Origin: Weeksellaceae bacterium
Lineage (GTDB): Bacteria; Bacteroidota; Bacteroidia; Flavobacteriales; Weeksellaceae
DNA length: 23,813 nucleotides
Reading direction: 5' to 3'
Assembly (NCBI GenBank): GCA_022701475.1
Contig: JAKOOI010000447.1
Coordinates: 1 to 23,813 of the forward strand
This document shows positions 13,608 to 21,729 of this stretch, one piece after another (position 1 is the first letter of the stretch; each line of letters starts with the position of its first letter). Both the position numbers and the translations under genes were made by a program. Under the pieces are notes generated by a model. It worked only from the letters and a program-made list of their open reading frames with translations. It was not told the origin of the DNA and made no database searches.

Positions 13608-14276
13608 TTAAAAAAATAATAATTTCCAAAGCATCAGAAGAGGTGCTATTTGGAGGGTGCAAATATACAAAAATTTATAATACCATTTTGCGGGTAAAAC
13701 CCTGTTCTTGTGAAATAAATAGAAAAAAACCTTGAAAATGAAGACAAAAGAAAAGAACAGCAGGTAATAAAGAAATAATTTATTTCTGTCTACCGGGAAG
13801 TAATATTGCATGATGCATAAAATGATCAGCAGAAAAGAAAGGATAAAATAGAATTTCGTCGCCGTAAAATAAAAGACCGTCCATCTTTTCCCGTCCCCGA
13901 TACTCTGGAAAAACAAATAGCCCAGGCTGGTTTTCACCAGGTAAAACAGCACCACGCAAAGCAGGCAGAACCCGAATTTGTTCATCTGGTACCCCAGAAC
14001 CTGAAGGTTGGCAGCATATTCCGGAACGGTAGGGACGTACTGGGAAACAAGTGCTGATAAGGTAAGTGCCGTAACCGCTGAAGTCATTACCCAGCTCGGC
14101 AGGTTGTTGCTGGCATCAAAATATTTCTGAAGCAGAAAGTCTTTCAGGCTGGCTTCCCTTTCCACGATGTTCATCATAAAAAGATATAAAAAAATGCAGC
14201 CCAGCAATATAAAGAGTACCCAATCGTTGTTTTCAGGTATTCTTGTCTGGTTTATAAAATGTTGTGATAACGGCAA
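13608..14276 (-). CDS. DUF4271 membrane protein
   Basis: A polytopic membrane protein of about 222 aa with several hydrophobic helices: DWVLFILLGCIFLYLFMM, WVMTSAVTALTLSALVSQYV, FGFCLLCVVLFYLVKTSLGY, FYFILSFLLIILCIMQYYF and LFLYYLLFFSFVFIFKVFFY. The C-terminal FLYICTLQIAPLLMLWKLLF is the hallmark ending of DUF4271 proteins, which are confined to Bacteroidota and often lie next to hemD. Their function is unknown. The start is uncertain: an ATG at 14387 lies upstream of the apparent promoter (-7 box at 14294-14301) and inside the divergent gene, so I prefer the TTG at 14276, which gives MPLSQHFINQTRIPENNDW. The next ATG would remove the first helix. Confidence 0.85.
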   Translation of the reverse strand: MPLSQHFINQTRIPENNDWVLFILLGCIFLYLFMMNIVEREASLKDFLLQKYFDASNNLPSWVMTSAVTALTLSALVSQYVPTVPEYAANLQVLGYQMNKFGFCLLCVVLFYLVKTSLGYLFFQSIGDGKRWTVFYFTATKFYFILSFLLIILCIMQYYFPVDRNKLFLYYLLFFSFVFIFKVFFYLFHKNRVLPAKWYYKFLYICTLQIAPLLMLWKLLFF

Positions 14277-14293
14277 CGGAACTATTTTTTTTG

Positions 14294-14301
14294 CAAAATT
14301 A
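14294..14301 (-). promoter_or_regulatory. Probable -7 box for DUF4271-hemD
   Basis: The minus strand reads TAATTTTG followed by C, an exact -7 match. It lies 17 bases before the TTG chosen as the DUF4271 start, implying a very short leader. Confidence 0.5.
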
Positions 14302-14338
14302 TAGATTATTTTGTATAAAATAAAAAGGTTAAATAAAC

Positions 14339-14346
14339 TATCTTTG
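14339..14346 (+). promoter_or_regulatory. Probable -7 box for the glycosyltransferase operon
   Basis: TATCTTTG followed by C is an exact match to the most common form of the Bacteroidota -7 box and ends only 9 bases before the ATG at 14356, so the transcript should be leaderless or nearly so. The nearest upstream TTG (14311-14313) is 25 bases away, longer than usual. Confidence 0.55.
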
Positions 14347-14355
14347 CAAACTGAA

Positions 14356-15072
14356 ATGAAAAAACTGGTTATCATTCCTACGTACAACGAAAAGGAAAAT
14401 ATTGAAAATATTATTTCCGCGGTTTTTGCATTGGAAGATGACTTTCATATTTTGGTGGTGGACGATTCATCTCCTGATGGAACGGCGGAACGGGTAAAGG
14501 AGATGCAGAAGAAATTCCCGCATCATCTGCATCTTTCCATACGGAAAATAAAAGACGGACTCGGGAAAGCTTACATCCATGGATTCAGGTGGGCCCTCGA
14601 GAACAAATATGATTATATTTTTGAGATGGATGCCGATTTTTCCCACAACCCGCAGGATCTTCCGAAGCTTTATAAGGCCTGCCTTCAGGCGGATATGGCC
14701 GTGGGATCAAGGTATTCCAAAGGCGTAAATGTAGTGAACTGGCCGATGGGAAGGGTGCTGCTGTCTTATTTTGCATCAAAATACGTACGATTCGTGCTGG
14801 GCATCCCGGTGCATGATACCACTGCCGGTTTCGTCTGCTTTTCAAGAAAAGTACTAGAGGAAATCGGATTGGATAATGTACGGCTGAAGGGCTATGGCTT
14901 TCAGATCGAAATGAAATTCCGCGCCTTCAAAAAAGGGTTCAGGATCGTGGAAGTTCCCATTATCTTCACCAACAGAATCCTTGGGGAAAGCAAAATGAAC
15001 GGCGGGATCATTCATGAAGCGGTGTTCGGAGTACTGAACTTAAAATGGAAATCAATCATCAACAGGTTATGA
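14356..15072 (+). CDS. Polyprenol monophosphomannose synthase-like glycosyltransferase (GT2)
   Basis: A 238-aa family 2 glycosyltransferase, probably moving mannose or a similar sugar from a nucleotide donor to a polyprenyl phosphate at the inner face of the membrane. Motifs: LVIIPTYNEKENI (4-16), the nucleotide-binding VVDDSSPDGT (34-43), DGLGKAYIHGFRWAL (67-81) and the metal-binding FEMDADFSH (89-97; Asp92, Asp94). The region GSRY, then HDTTAGFVCFSRKVL and GYGFQIEMKFRA is characteristic of the DPM1-like group. The C-terminal membrane helices found in some relatives are absent. The ATG at 14356 is supported by the adjoining -7 box and by the protein starting MKKLVIIPTYNE. Its TGA overlaps the next gene's ATG by 4 nt (ATGA at 15069-15072), so translation of the two is coupled. 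Sugar specificity is inferred. Confidence 0.93.
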   Translation: MKKLVIIPTYNEKENIENIISAVFALEDDFHILVVDDSSPDGTAERVKEMQKKFPHHLHLSIRKIKDGLGKAYIHGFRWALENKYDYIFEMDADFSHNPQDLPKLYKACLQADMAVGSRYSKGVNVVNWPMGRVLLSYFASKYVRFVLGIPVHDTTAGFVCFSRKVLEEIGLDNVRLKGYGFQIEMKFRAFKKGFRIVEVPIIFTNRILGESKMNGGIIHEAVFGVLNLKWKSIINRL

Positions 15073-15449
15073 AAAAGCTGACTGCCATTTTTATCCTTTT
15101 TCTCATGGTTTCCTGTGGCGGAGACTATATCGACAAGCCCAAAAATCTGATTTCCCGGGATCAGATGGCAGAGATCCTTGCGGACCTGTCCATTAACGAT
15201 CAGGCAACTTTCATGTATCCGGGCGCCAACCTTGAGGCCGGAACACGGTATGTGCTGAAAACGCATAAGGTAAATTCCAAAGACTTTGTGGAAAGCTACC
15301 GGTATTATGTGATAAAGGAAAAAATGAGCGGGATTGCCGAAGACGCCCAGGAAATCCTTCTGGAGAAAGATCCGAAAGCGGAGAAATATGTAAAGGATAA
15401 AACAGGTGCGGCAGGGAATCCTCAGAATGTTCCCGGCCTTTCAAGATAA
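15069..15449 (+). CDS. DUF4296 lipoprotein
   Basis: A 126-aa protein with a lipoprotein signal, MKKLTAIFILFLMVSC, giving lipidated Cys16. The conserved opening of the DUF4296 domain follows: YIDKPKNLISRDQMAEILAD, then LSINDQATFMYPGANLEAG, with a helical remainder (FVESYRYYVIKEKMSGIAED). DUF4296 is a Bacteroidota family of unknown function whose members are small envelope lipoproteins. I chose the ATG at 15069, overlapping the glycosyltransferase stop, because it begins the signal peptide directly; an in-frame ATG at 15045 would add a polar extension. The C-terminus is Lys/Gly/Pro-rich and probably flexible. It lies in an operon with the glycosyltransferase, tgt and an LptF/G permease. Confidence 0.88.
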   Translation: MKKLTAIFILFLMVSCGGDYIDKPKNLISRDQMAEILADLSINDQATFMYPGANLEAGTRYVLKTHKVNSKDFVESYRYYVIKEKMSGIAEDAQEILLEKDPKAEKYVKDKTGAAGNPQNVPGLSR

Positions 15450-15517
15450 ATACAAAAGCAGACTCCTGACCGGCTGCAGAACAGGATCTGCGGCAAGCGG
15501 AAAAAGAAAGAAACAGA

Positions 15518-16648
15518 ATGAAATTTTTTACCATAGAGAAAACCACAGAAGGAAAAGCGAGAGCCGGAGAAATAGTAACCGGTCACGGAACGGTCCAGAC
15601 TCCGATTTTCATGCCGGTAGGAACCGTGGCCAGTGTAAAAACAGTTCATCAGCGAGAACTGAAACAAGACATCAGAGCCCAGATTATCCTGGGAAATACC
15701 TATCACCTGTACCTTCGTCCCGGAATGGATACGATGGAAAAAGCAGGCGGGCTGCACCGGTTCATGAACTGGGATCTTCCGATCCTTACCGATTCCGGGG
15801 GCTTCCAGGTATTTTCGCTTTCAGGTACAAGGAAAATGTCCGAAGAAGGGGTGAAATTCAAATCTCATATAGACGGAAGCGTTCATTTGTTTACGCCGGA
15901 GAAATCAATGGAAATCCAGCGGCAGATCGGGGCCGATATTTTCATGGCTTTTGATGAATGTGTGGCATATCCGTGCGATTACAATCAGGTAAAGTCTTCT
16001 ATGGAAATGACCCACCGGTGGCTGAAGCGATGCATGGACTGGAATGAAAAAAATCCTGAACTGTACGGGCACAAACAAACATTCTTCCCGATTGTGCAGG
16101 GATCCACGTATTCGGATCTAAGGAAAATTTCGGCGGAAGTAATTGCCGAAGCAGGAGCGGAAGGAAATGCCATCGGCGGCCTGTCGGTAGGGGAGCCGGA
16201 AGAGGAAATGTACAGGATTACCGATGAAGTAACCGACATTCTGCCGAAAGAAAAGCCAAGATACCTGATGGGAGTGGGGACACCATGGAACATCCTGGAA
16301 TCCATCGGCCTGGGAATTGATATGATGGATTGTGTCATGCCGACCCGGAATGCAAGAAATGCCATGCTCTTCACCTGGAAAGGTGTCATGAATATGAAAA
16401 ACGAAAGATGGAAACAGGATTTTTCGCCGCTGGATGAGATGGGAACAAGCTTTGTCGATCACGAATATTCAAAAGCATACCTGAGGCACCTTTTCGTATC
16501 CAAGGAGTACCTGGCCAAGCAGATTGCTTCCATCCATAACCTGGCATTTTACCTGGATCTGGTAAAAACGGCAAGGGAGCATATCCTGGAAGGCGACTTC
16601 TACCAATGGAAAAATTCAGTAATGCCGGTGCTGAGGCAAAGGCTATAA
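15518..16648 (+). CDS. tgt: tRNA-guanine(34) transglycosylase, zinc site missing
   Basis: A 376-aa cytosolic enzyme that swaps guanine-34 of GUN-anticodon tRNAs for preQ1 in queuosine synthesis. Active-site parts are intact: the base-binding Asp92 in LTDSGGFQVFS, FMAFDECVAYP (142-152), IVQG (192-195), GGLSVGEP (220-227) and the nucleophile Asp271 in DCVMPTRNARNAM. The C-terminal zinc subdomain is altered. Bacterial Tgt normally has C-x-C-x2-C followed by a distant His. Here the matching stretch PLDEMGTSFVDHEYSKAYLR has Gly309, Ser311 and Asp314 where the cysteines should be, while His340 in SIHNLAFYL is kept. I recall the same cysteine loss in other Bacteroidota Tgt proteins, so it is probably a lineage trait rather than a defect. 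It starts 68 bp after the DUF4296 gene, in the same transcription direction. Confidence 0.96.
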   Translation: MKFFTIEKTTEGKARAGEIVTGHGTVQTPIFMPVGTVASVKTVHQRELKQDIRAQIILGNTYHLYLRPGMDTMEKAGGLHRFMNWDLPILTDSGGFQVFSLSGTRKMSEEGVKFKSHIDGSVHLFTPEKSMEIQRQIGADIFMAFDECVAYPCDYNQVKSSMEMTHRWLKRCMDWNEKNPELYGHKQTFFPIVQGSTYSDLRKISAEVIAEAGAEGNAIGGLSVGEPEEEMYRITDEVTDILPKEKPRYLMGVGTPWNILESIGLGIDMMDCVMPTRNARNAMLFTWKGVMNMKNERWKQDFSPLDEMGTSFVDHEYSKAYLRHLFVSKEYLAKQIASIHNLAFYLDLVKTAREHILEGDFYQWKNSVMPVLRQRL

Positions 16649-16685
16649 AGAAGATCAGAGAACAACCTAAAGATCAGAAACAGCA

Positions 16686-17798
16686 ATGTTAAAAATTATA
16701 GACAGGTATATTGTCAGAAAGTATCTCGGAACCTTCAGTTTCATGCTGGTCCTGCTGTCTATCGTGGTGCTGGTAATTGATGTCCAGCAGAAAATCCCGA
16801 GGATTGAAAATGCCATGGCCCTTGATCCGAAGCTGAACCTTAGCTACTTTCTGATCCATTTTTATCCGTTCTGGATTATCAACCTGGTGATGACGTTCCT
16901 GTCTATCCTGGTGTTTATTTCCGTGATTTATTTTACGTCCAGGATGGCCAACAATACGGAAATCGTTGCCATCATCAGCAGCGGGGCCAGTTTCCACCGT
17001 TTTGCACGGCCTTACCTGCTTACTTCACTTTTTATCGCCTTGCTGTCCTTAGGGATCAATCATTTTATCCTTCCATGGGCAAATATCCAGAAGAACCAGC
17101 TGGAGGCTTATACCTATAATGCGGCGAAAAAGGAAAAAGTAATGGGGATCGCTCCCGTTTCGGCCCAGCTGAGCAAAACGGAGTATATCTTTATCAACTC
17201 ATGGAACAAAAGGGAATACCGCGGATCCGGCTTTGTCTATCAGAAATTCGATAAAAACCGCAAGCTGGCCTATGAACTGAAGGCTGCCGATGTATCATGG
17301 GATAAGGATAAAAAAATATTTGTGCTGAATTCATACACGGAAAAGACAGTGAATCCGGACGATACCGAAAGGCTGGCCAATGGTTTTGATCTTAAAAAGA
17401 AGTTCGGTCAGGGCCCTGACGAGCTTTTCCCGAATAACCTTTTGGGGCAGAATAAGACAACACCCGAACTGCTGAAATTTATCGCAAGGGAATCGGAAAA
17501 GGGGAACAGCAACCTGAATGCCCACCTGAATGAGCTTCACCAGCGGACTTCCATGCCGGTTTCTATCGTCATCCTCACCTTTCTGGCACTTTCCCTCTCT
17601 TCACAGAAAAAAAGGGGCGGGCTGGGAATCAATCTTGCCCTGGGGATCTCCCTGGCCTTTGTATTTGTATTTTCCTTTGAAGCCCTTAAGATCGTTTCCG
17701 AAAATAAGGTATTGCCTCCGGCTGTTGCCATGTGGCTCCCGAATATGGTCTTTATGCCGCTGGCCCTGGTGCTGTATCTCAGAAGGGCAAATCAGTAA
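16686..17798 (+). CDS. LptF/LptG-family permease
   Basis: A 370-aa inner-membrane protein of the YjgP/YjgQ family, the membrane part of the LptB2FG transporter that extracts lipopolysaccharide and passes it to the periplasmic bridge. Three N-terminal helices (about 15-35, 58-84 and 105-130), a periplasmic beta-jellyroll region (about 140-280), and three C-terminal helices (starting VSIVILTFLALSLS, INLALGISLAFVFVF and AMWLPNMVFMPLALVL) give the expected 3 + domain + 3 layout. The opening IIDRYIVRKYLGTFSFMLVL is typical of the family. Bacteroidota often have a single fused-role gene, so I do not choose between lptF and lptG. It begins 37 bp after tgt and is the last gene of that unit; its stop overlaps the convergent birA stop. 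Confidence 0.93.
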   Translation: MLKIIDRYIVRKYLGTFSFMLVLLSIVVLVIDVQQKIPRIENAMALDPKLNLSYFLIHFYPFWIINLVMTFLSILVFISVIYFTSRMANNTEIVAIISSGASFHRFARPYLLTSLFIALLSLGINHFILPWANIQKNQLEAYTYNAAKKEKVMGIAPVSAQLSKTEYIFINSWNKREYRGSGFVYQKFDKNRKLAYELKAADVSWDKDKKIFVLNSYTEKTVNPDDTERLANGFDLKKKFGQGPDELFPNNLLGQNKTTPELLKFIARESEKGNSNLNAHLNELHQRTSMPVSIVILTFLALSLSSQKKRGGLGINLALGISLAFVFVFSFEALKIVSENKVLPPAVAMWLPNMVFMPLALVLYLRRANQ

Positions 17799-18508
17799 AG
17801 AAGCTTCACTTCTTTATGGTAGAAGGATTTTAAGCCCTCATTTTCAAGGTCAATCCAGAGCTCTCCCTTTTCGTCAGCATGCCGGATGATGCCATTTTGT
17901 CTCTTTCCGTCAATTTCAAAAACGGAGATTTTATCCCTGCGGAACAGGCAATTATTGAAACGGGTGATGATATCGGCTGGAGAAGGGGTTTGTTTCAAGC
18001 CGTCAACAATAAGACTGTGTAACTGCAGGGTAAGTTCTTCCAGATCAAAGGTTTTCCCGGTCTGGGAAAAAAGGGAGCCCGCATTGGGGATCTGATCGAA
18101 TTCTTCCTGAAGCACGTTGATCCCGGCTCCGATGATGTAATAGTTGACGTCACGGATCTTTTTCTTTTCAATCAGCATTCCGGCAATTTTCTTTTTCCTG
18201 AGAATGATATCATTCGGCCACTTGATTTCTGCAGGGCAGTCAGCCACATTGGCAAGGAAATCGCTGATGAGAATTGCGGTATAATAATTGAACAGACTAT
18301 CGGGAATGAAAAAGTTCTCAGTTTTCACCGCGAGCGTATACGCAATATTTTTTTCAGCATTTGACATCCATGTATTTCCGTACTGACCCCGGCCTCTGGT
18401 CTGGCTGAAAGTATGGAGGGCAATAAAATCTGAATCCCCATAAGGTAAAAACCCGGTAATTTCGTCATTAGTAGAAGAACATGCTTTTACATAAAACAGT
18501 TGGCTCAT
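17792..18508 (-). CDS. birA: Biotin-[acetyl-CoA-carboxylase] ligase
   Basis: A 238-aa cytosolic enzyme that activates biotin to biotinyl-5'-AMP and attaches it to the carrier lysine of carboxylases. It begins directly with the catalytic domain (FYVKACSSTNDEI), with no N-terminal HTH, so it is a mono-functional ligase rather than an E. coli-type repressor. Motifs: TRGRGQYGNTWMS (38-49; the biotinyl-AMP loop), CPAEIKWPNDI (91-101), KKIAGMLIE (106-114) and IIGAGINV (125-132). The small C-terminal SH3-like cap (KISVFEIDGKRQNGIIRHAD) is present. The gene is convergent with the LptF/G permease, with the two stops overlapping over 17792-17798. It is divergent from rsfS. No convincing promoter was found in the 60 bp upstream. 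Confidence 0.94.
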   Translation of the reverse strand: MSQLFYVKACSSTNDEITGFLPYGDSDFIALHTFSQTRGRGQYGNTWMSNAEKNIAYTLAVKTENFFIPDSLFNYYTAILISDFLANVADCPAEIKWPNDIILRKKKIAGMLIEKKKIRDVNYYIIGAGINVLQEEFDQIPNAGSLFSQTGKTFDLEELTLQLHSLIVDGLKQTPSPADIITRFNNCLFRRDKISVFEIDGKRQNGIIRHADEKGELWIDLENEGLKSFYHKEVKLLY

Positions 18509-18567
18509 TTAAGAAAACTTTAAGACTTTCGGGGGCTAAAAGTAAGGCTAAAGTAAAAGAAAAACAA

Positions 18568-18575
18568 TAAATTTG
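18568..18575 (+). promoter_or_regulatory. Probable -7 box for rsfS-ftsH
   Basis: TAAATTTG followed by C matches TAnnTTTG exactly and ends 18 bases before the ATG at 18594, implying a leader of roughly ten bases. No clear -33 TTG was seen. Confidence 0.45.
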
Positions 18576-18593
18576 CAGATTATAGATATTTTA

Positions 18594-18962
18594 ATGAACA
18601 AAACAGCAGAAAAGCAGGCGCTAATAGATAAAATTGTAGAAGCTATCCAGGATGTTAAAGGGGAAGATATCATGATTTTTGATCTTTCGAAAATTGAAAA
18701 TTCCGTAGCGGAAACTTTCATCATCTGTAGCGGTAACTCCAACACACAGGTATCTGCATTGGCAGGAAGCGTAGAAAAGAAAGTAAGAAACGATTTAAAG
18801 GACAGGCCTTGGCATGTGGAGGGTACCGAAAATTCAATGTGGGTACTGGTAGATTATGTGTCGGTAGTGGTTCATATCTTCCAGAAGGAAGTAAGGGCAT
18901 ATTATGATATAGAAGAACTTTGGGGAGATGCAGACATCACCAGAATTGAAAATGAAATATAA
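18594..18962 (+). CDS. rsfS: Ribosomal silencing factor RsfS
   Basis: A 122-aa protein of the RsfS/Iojap family, which binds uL14 on the large ribosomal subunit and blocks subunit joining when nutrients are short. The family core is clear: KGEDIMIFDLSKIEN, then AETFIICSGNSNTQVSALAG, WHVEGTENSMWVLVDYVSVV and VHIFQKEVRAYYDIEELWGD. Length is normal. I chose the ATG at 18594, which follows the -7 box; an in-frame ATG at 18573 falls inside that box. ftsH starts 16 bp after the stop, so the two are probably one unit. Confidence 0.95.
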   Translation: MNKTAEKQALIDKIVEAIQDVKGEDIMIFDLSKIENSVAETFIICSGNSNTQVSALAGSVEKKVRNDLKDRPWHVEGTENSMWVLVDYVSVVVHIFQKEVRAYYDIEELWGDADITRIENEI

Positions 18963-18978
18963 ATTTTAAAAAGTATAA

Positions 18979-20991
18979 ATGAACAATAAAGGATTTAACT
19001 GGTTTTTTCCGATTGCCATTATCGCCCTTATTTTACTTTTTGTTCCCAATCTGATGGGAGAAAGTAATGCAAAGACGATTGATGAAGACGGTTTCTTCAG
19101 AGAAATGCAGGCAGGAAAAGTCCAGAGAGTTGTGATTGACAAACAGGCCCAGAAGGCCGACGTGTTTTTAACACAGGCTGCTAAGTCAGCTACCGTAAAA
19201 AAAGAGGATAAGTCCAGCCCTTTTTCAGGCCTTTCCATGTCTCCTAAGGCTGATTTCACCCTGAAATACGGGGACCTCAGGCTTTTTCTGGAGAAGTTTG
19301 ATGCCTTAAAACAGCAGAATCCTGCACTGCAGACGTCAAAAGACTATGCAGAAGGCGAAAGCCCTTTAATGGGCTTCTTGCTCCAGGCTATTGTATGGAT
19401 TGCCATCTTAGGATTGTTTTATTTCTTCCTTTTCCGGAAAATGGGAAGCGGCGGAGGCCCGGGAGGACAGATTTTCTCCATCGGGAAATCCAAAGCAAAA
19501 CTGTTTGACGAAAAAGAGAGGATTCAGGTAACCTTTAAAGATGTTGCCGGGCTTGAGGGTGCCAAGGAAGAAGTTCAGGAAGTTGTTGACTTTCTTAAAA
19601 ATTCCGAAAAATACACCAAGTTGGGCGGTAAAATCCCGAAAGGAGTCCTTTTGGTAGGTCCTCCGGGAACTGGTAAAACCTTATTGGCAAAAGCTGTAGC
19701 AGGAGAGGCCAAAGTACCTTTCTTTTCACTGTCCGGTTCAGATTTCGTAGAAATGTTCGTCGGAGTAGGAGCGTCAAGGGTGCGGGACCTTTTTGCACAG
19801 GCAAAAGCCAAGTCGCCTGCCATTATCTTTATTGATGAGATTGATGCCATCGGACGCGCCAGAGGAAAAAATAACTTCTCCGGCGGGAATGACGAAAGGG
19901 AAAACACGCTGAACCAGTTGCTGACGGAAATGGATGGTTTCGGAACGGATACCAACGTTATTGTAATGGCAGCCACCAACAGGGCAGATATCTTAGATAA
20001 AGCATTGATGAGAGCCGGACGTTTTGACCGTTCGATCTATGTGGATCTTCCGGAACTCCACGAAAGAAGACAGATTTTTGATGTCCACCTGAAGAAAATC
20101 AAGCTGGATGATAATGTAGACCGGGAATTCCTGGCCAAGCAGACGCCGGGATTCAGCGGGGCAGATATTGCCAACGTATGTAATGAAGCGGCGCTGATTG
20201 CTGCAAGAAACGATCATTCTTCCGTAAGCAAACAGGATTTCCTTGATGCTGTCGATAGGATCATCGGTGGTCTTGAAAAGAAAAATAAAGCCATCAAACC
20301 TTCTGAGAAGAAAAGAGTGGCTTACCATGAAGCCGGCCACGCTACCATTTCATGGCTGGTAGAACATGCTTCACCACTCTTAAAAGTAACCATCGTGCCG
20401 AGAGGTCGTTCTCTGGGAGCTGCCTGGTATCTGCCTGAAGAAAGACAGCTGACTACCACAGAACAGATGCTGGATGAAATGTGTGCTACGCTGGGCGGAA
20501 GAGCGGCTGAACAGGTAATCTTTAATAATATTTCCACAGGAGCCCTTTCCGATCTGGAGAGTGTGACGAAAAGAGCGCAGGCAATGGTAACCATCTACGG
20601 TCTGAGCCCGAACATCGGAAATATTTCCTACTATGACAGCTCGGGACAGTCTGAATACAACTTCGGGAAACCGTATTCTGAAGAAACCGCCAAGAAAATT
20701 GATGTGGAGATCAGAGGGCTTATTGAAACCCAGTATGACCGTGCGGTACAGATCCTGACCGATAATAAGGACAAGCTGGACGCACTGGCCACTAAGCTTC
20801 TTGAAAAAGAAGTAATCTTCAGAGAAGATCTGGAAGAAGTATTCGGGAAAAGGGCATGGGATCCGGAACTGACCGAGAAACCGGTAACCAACACCATTCC
20901 TGTTACGAAAGAACCTCAGGAAGAAATTCTTATCAAGGATAAAGAAGGGGAAAGTGAAATCCAGGCGCCGGACAGCCCGACGCAGATTTAA
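18979..20991 (+). CDS. ftsH: ATP-dependent zinc metalloprotease FtsH
   Basis: A 670-aa inner-membrane AAA+ protease that degrades misfolded membrane proteins and short-lived regulators. Two membrane helices (about 8-24 and 133-152) flank a small periplasmic domain. The AAA module has Walker A GPPGTGKT (227-234), Walker B IIFIDEID (282-289) and the second region of homology [20 protein letters not shown] (329-348). The pore loop is the [12 protein letters not shown] stretch (256-267). The protease module has HEAGH (450-454) and the third zinc ligand Asp525 in [10 protein letters not shown]. The C-terminus ends in an acidic, disordered tail ([20 protein letters not shown]). It follows rsfS closely and is closed by a strong terminator. 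All catalytic residues look intact. Confidence 0.98.
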   Translation: MNNKGFNWFFPIAIIALILLFVPNLMGESNAKTIDEDGFFREMQAGKVQRVVIDKQAQKADVFLTQAAKSATVKKEDKSSPFSGLSMSPKADFTLKYGDLRLFLEKFDALKQQNPALQTSKDYAEGESPLMGFLLQAIVWIAILGLFYFFLFRKMGSGGGPGGQIFSIGKSKAKLFDEKERIQVTFKDVAGLEGAKEEVQEVVDFLKNSEKYTKLGGKIPKGVLLVGPPGTGKTLLAKAVAGEAKVPFFSLSGSDFVEMFVGVGASRVRDLFAQAKAKSPAIIFIDEIDAIGRARGKNNFSGGNDERENTLNQLLTEMDGFGTDTNVIVMAATNRADILDKALMRAGRFDRSIYVDLPELHERRQIFDVHLKKIKLDDNVDREFLAKQTPGFSGADIANVCNEAALIAARNDHSSVSKQDFLDAVDRIIGGLEKKNKAIKPSEKKRVAYHEAGHATISWLVEHASPLLKVTIVPRGRSLGAAWYLPEERQLTTTEQMLDEMCATLGGRAAEQVIFNNISTGALSDLESVTKRAQAMVTIYGLSPNIGNISYYDSSGQSEYNFGKPYSEETAKKIDVEIRGLIETQYDRAVQILTDNKDKLDALATKLLEKEVIFREDLEEVFGKRAWDPELTEKPVTNTIPVTKEPQEEILIKDKEGESEIQAPDSPTQI

Positions 20992-21012
20992 TCACCTTAC
21001 GATAAATTATTC

Positions 21013-21046
21013 AGGCCTGACAATGATTAATTGTCAGGCTTTTTTA
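21013..21046 (+). terminator. Intrinsic terminator after ftsH
   Basis: A perfect 10-bp stem, gcctgacaat (21015-21024) with attgtcaggc (21030-21039), has a 5-nt loop and a run of T residues after it, 22 bp past the ftsH stop. Confidence 0.92.
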
Positions 21047-21088
21047 TACATATCAGGGGATTTTGGATTTCTATTGGATTAATTTTTA

Positions 21089-21096
21089 TATTTTTG
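21089..21096 (+). promoter_or_regulatory. Probable -7 box for the LUD-cdsA-psd unit
   Basis: TATTTTTG matches TAnnTTTG exactly, 27 bases before the TTG start at 21124 and after the ftsH terminator. TTG triplets at 21063 and 21074 are not at the ideal spacing. Confidence 0.4.
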
Positions 21097-21123
21097 TATA
21101 AAGTGACTAAAAAATAAACGACG

Positions 21124-21705
21124 TTGAACTTATTCAAAAGGATTGTAAGCAAACTTACCAACCAGCCTGAAGAAGAAGAAAAACAGAGCCTGGAAAAACT
21201 CGGGGACTCGCTGAAAAATGCGGATCTCGACTATAAGTTTGCGCAGTTATTTACCCACTCGGGCGGATTTTTTAATTACTGTGCAGACGAGGCTGAAGCA
21301 CTCCAGACGCTGAATCAGATTCTTAAAATAGAAGGCATCGGCAATCTGTTCTGCTGGGACAAAGACCTCCAGAACTTTCTGGATGTGGTAAAGGCTCCCT
21401 ATACGCCCGAACTGCAGAGCGGCAATGATGCCAGTTTCATTACCTGTGAGTATCTTATTGCCTACGACGGAAGGATTATGTTATCCCATAACAATATCTT
21501 GCATTACCATTCTTCACGGCTGCCGGATAAAATTATCATCATGGCCAATGTCTCCCAGATTGTCAGCAACCTGAATGATGCCATGGGGAAAATAAAACGC
21601 AACGGGAATATCAAAAACCTTACTTCTATCAGCGGAGGGCAATCCAAGCTGGATACTTCCATACATACCAATACCAAACTCTTCCTACTGCTGCTTGAAG
21701 ATTAG
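21124..21705 (+). CDS. LUD-domain protein (LutC-like)
   Basis: A 193-aa soluble protein with features of the LUD (lactate utilisation) domain, the fold of LutC and the C-terminal part of LutB. The visible core is YKFAQLFTHSGGFFNYCADE near 37-56, then FITCEYLIAYDGRIMLSHNN (105-124), then LPDKIIIMANVSQIVSNLND, ending TKLFLLLLED. LUD proteins with LutA/LutB partners take part in lactate oxidation, but no lutA or lutB is nearby; instead this gene lies between ftsH and cdsA, an order I recall from other flavobacteria. Its role is therefore unknown. The start is TTG at 21124, the only start codon that keeps the helix MNLFKRIVSKLTNQ and follows the -7 box. A terminator separates it from ftsH, and cdsA follows within about 25 bp. 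Confidence 0.85.
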   Translation: MNLFKRIVSKLTNQPEEEEKQSLEKLGDSLKNADLDYKFAQLFTHSGGFFNYCADEAEALQTLNQILKIEGIGNLFCWDKDLQNFLDVVKAPYTPELQSGNDASFITCEYLIAYDGRIMLSHNNILHYHSSRLPDKIIIMANVSQIVSNLNDAMGKIKRNGNIKNLTSISGGQSKLDTSIHTNTKLFLLLLED

Positions 21706-21729
21706 GCATCAACTTATAAATTGATTATC

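Noticed and set aside
15406..15954. A 182-codon plus-strand frame over the DUF4296/tgt junction
   Set aside because: It is out of frame with tgt, is Arg/Ser-rich in the way of a shadow frame, and conflicts with two well-supported genes.
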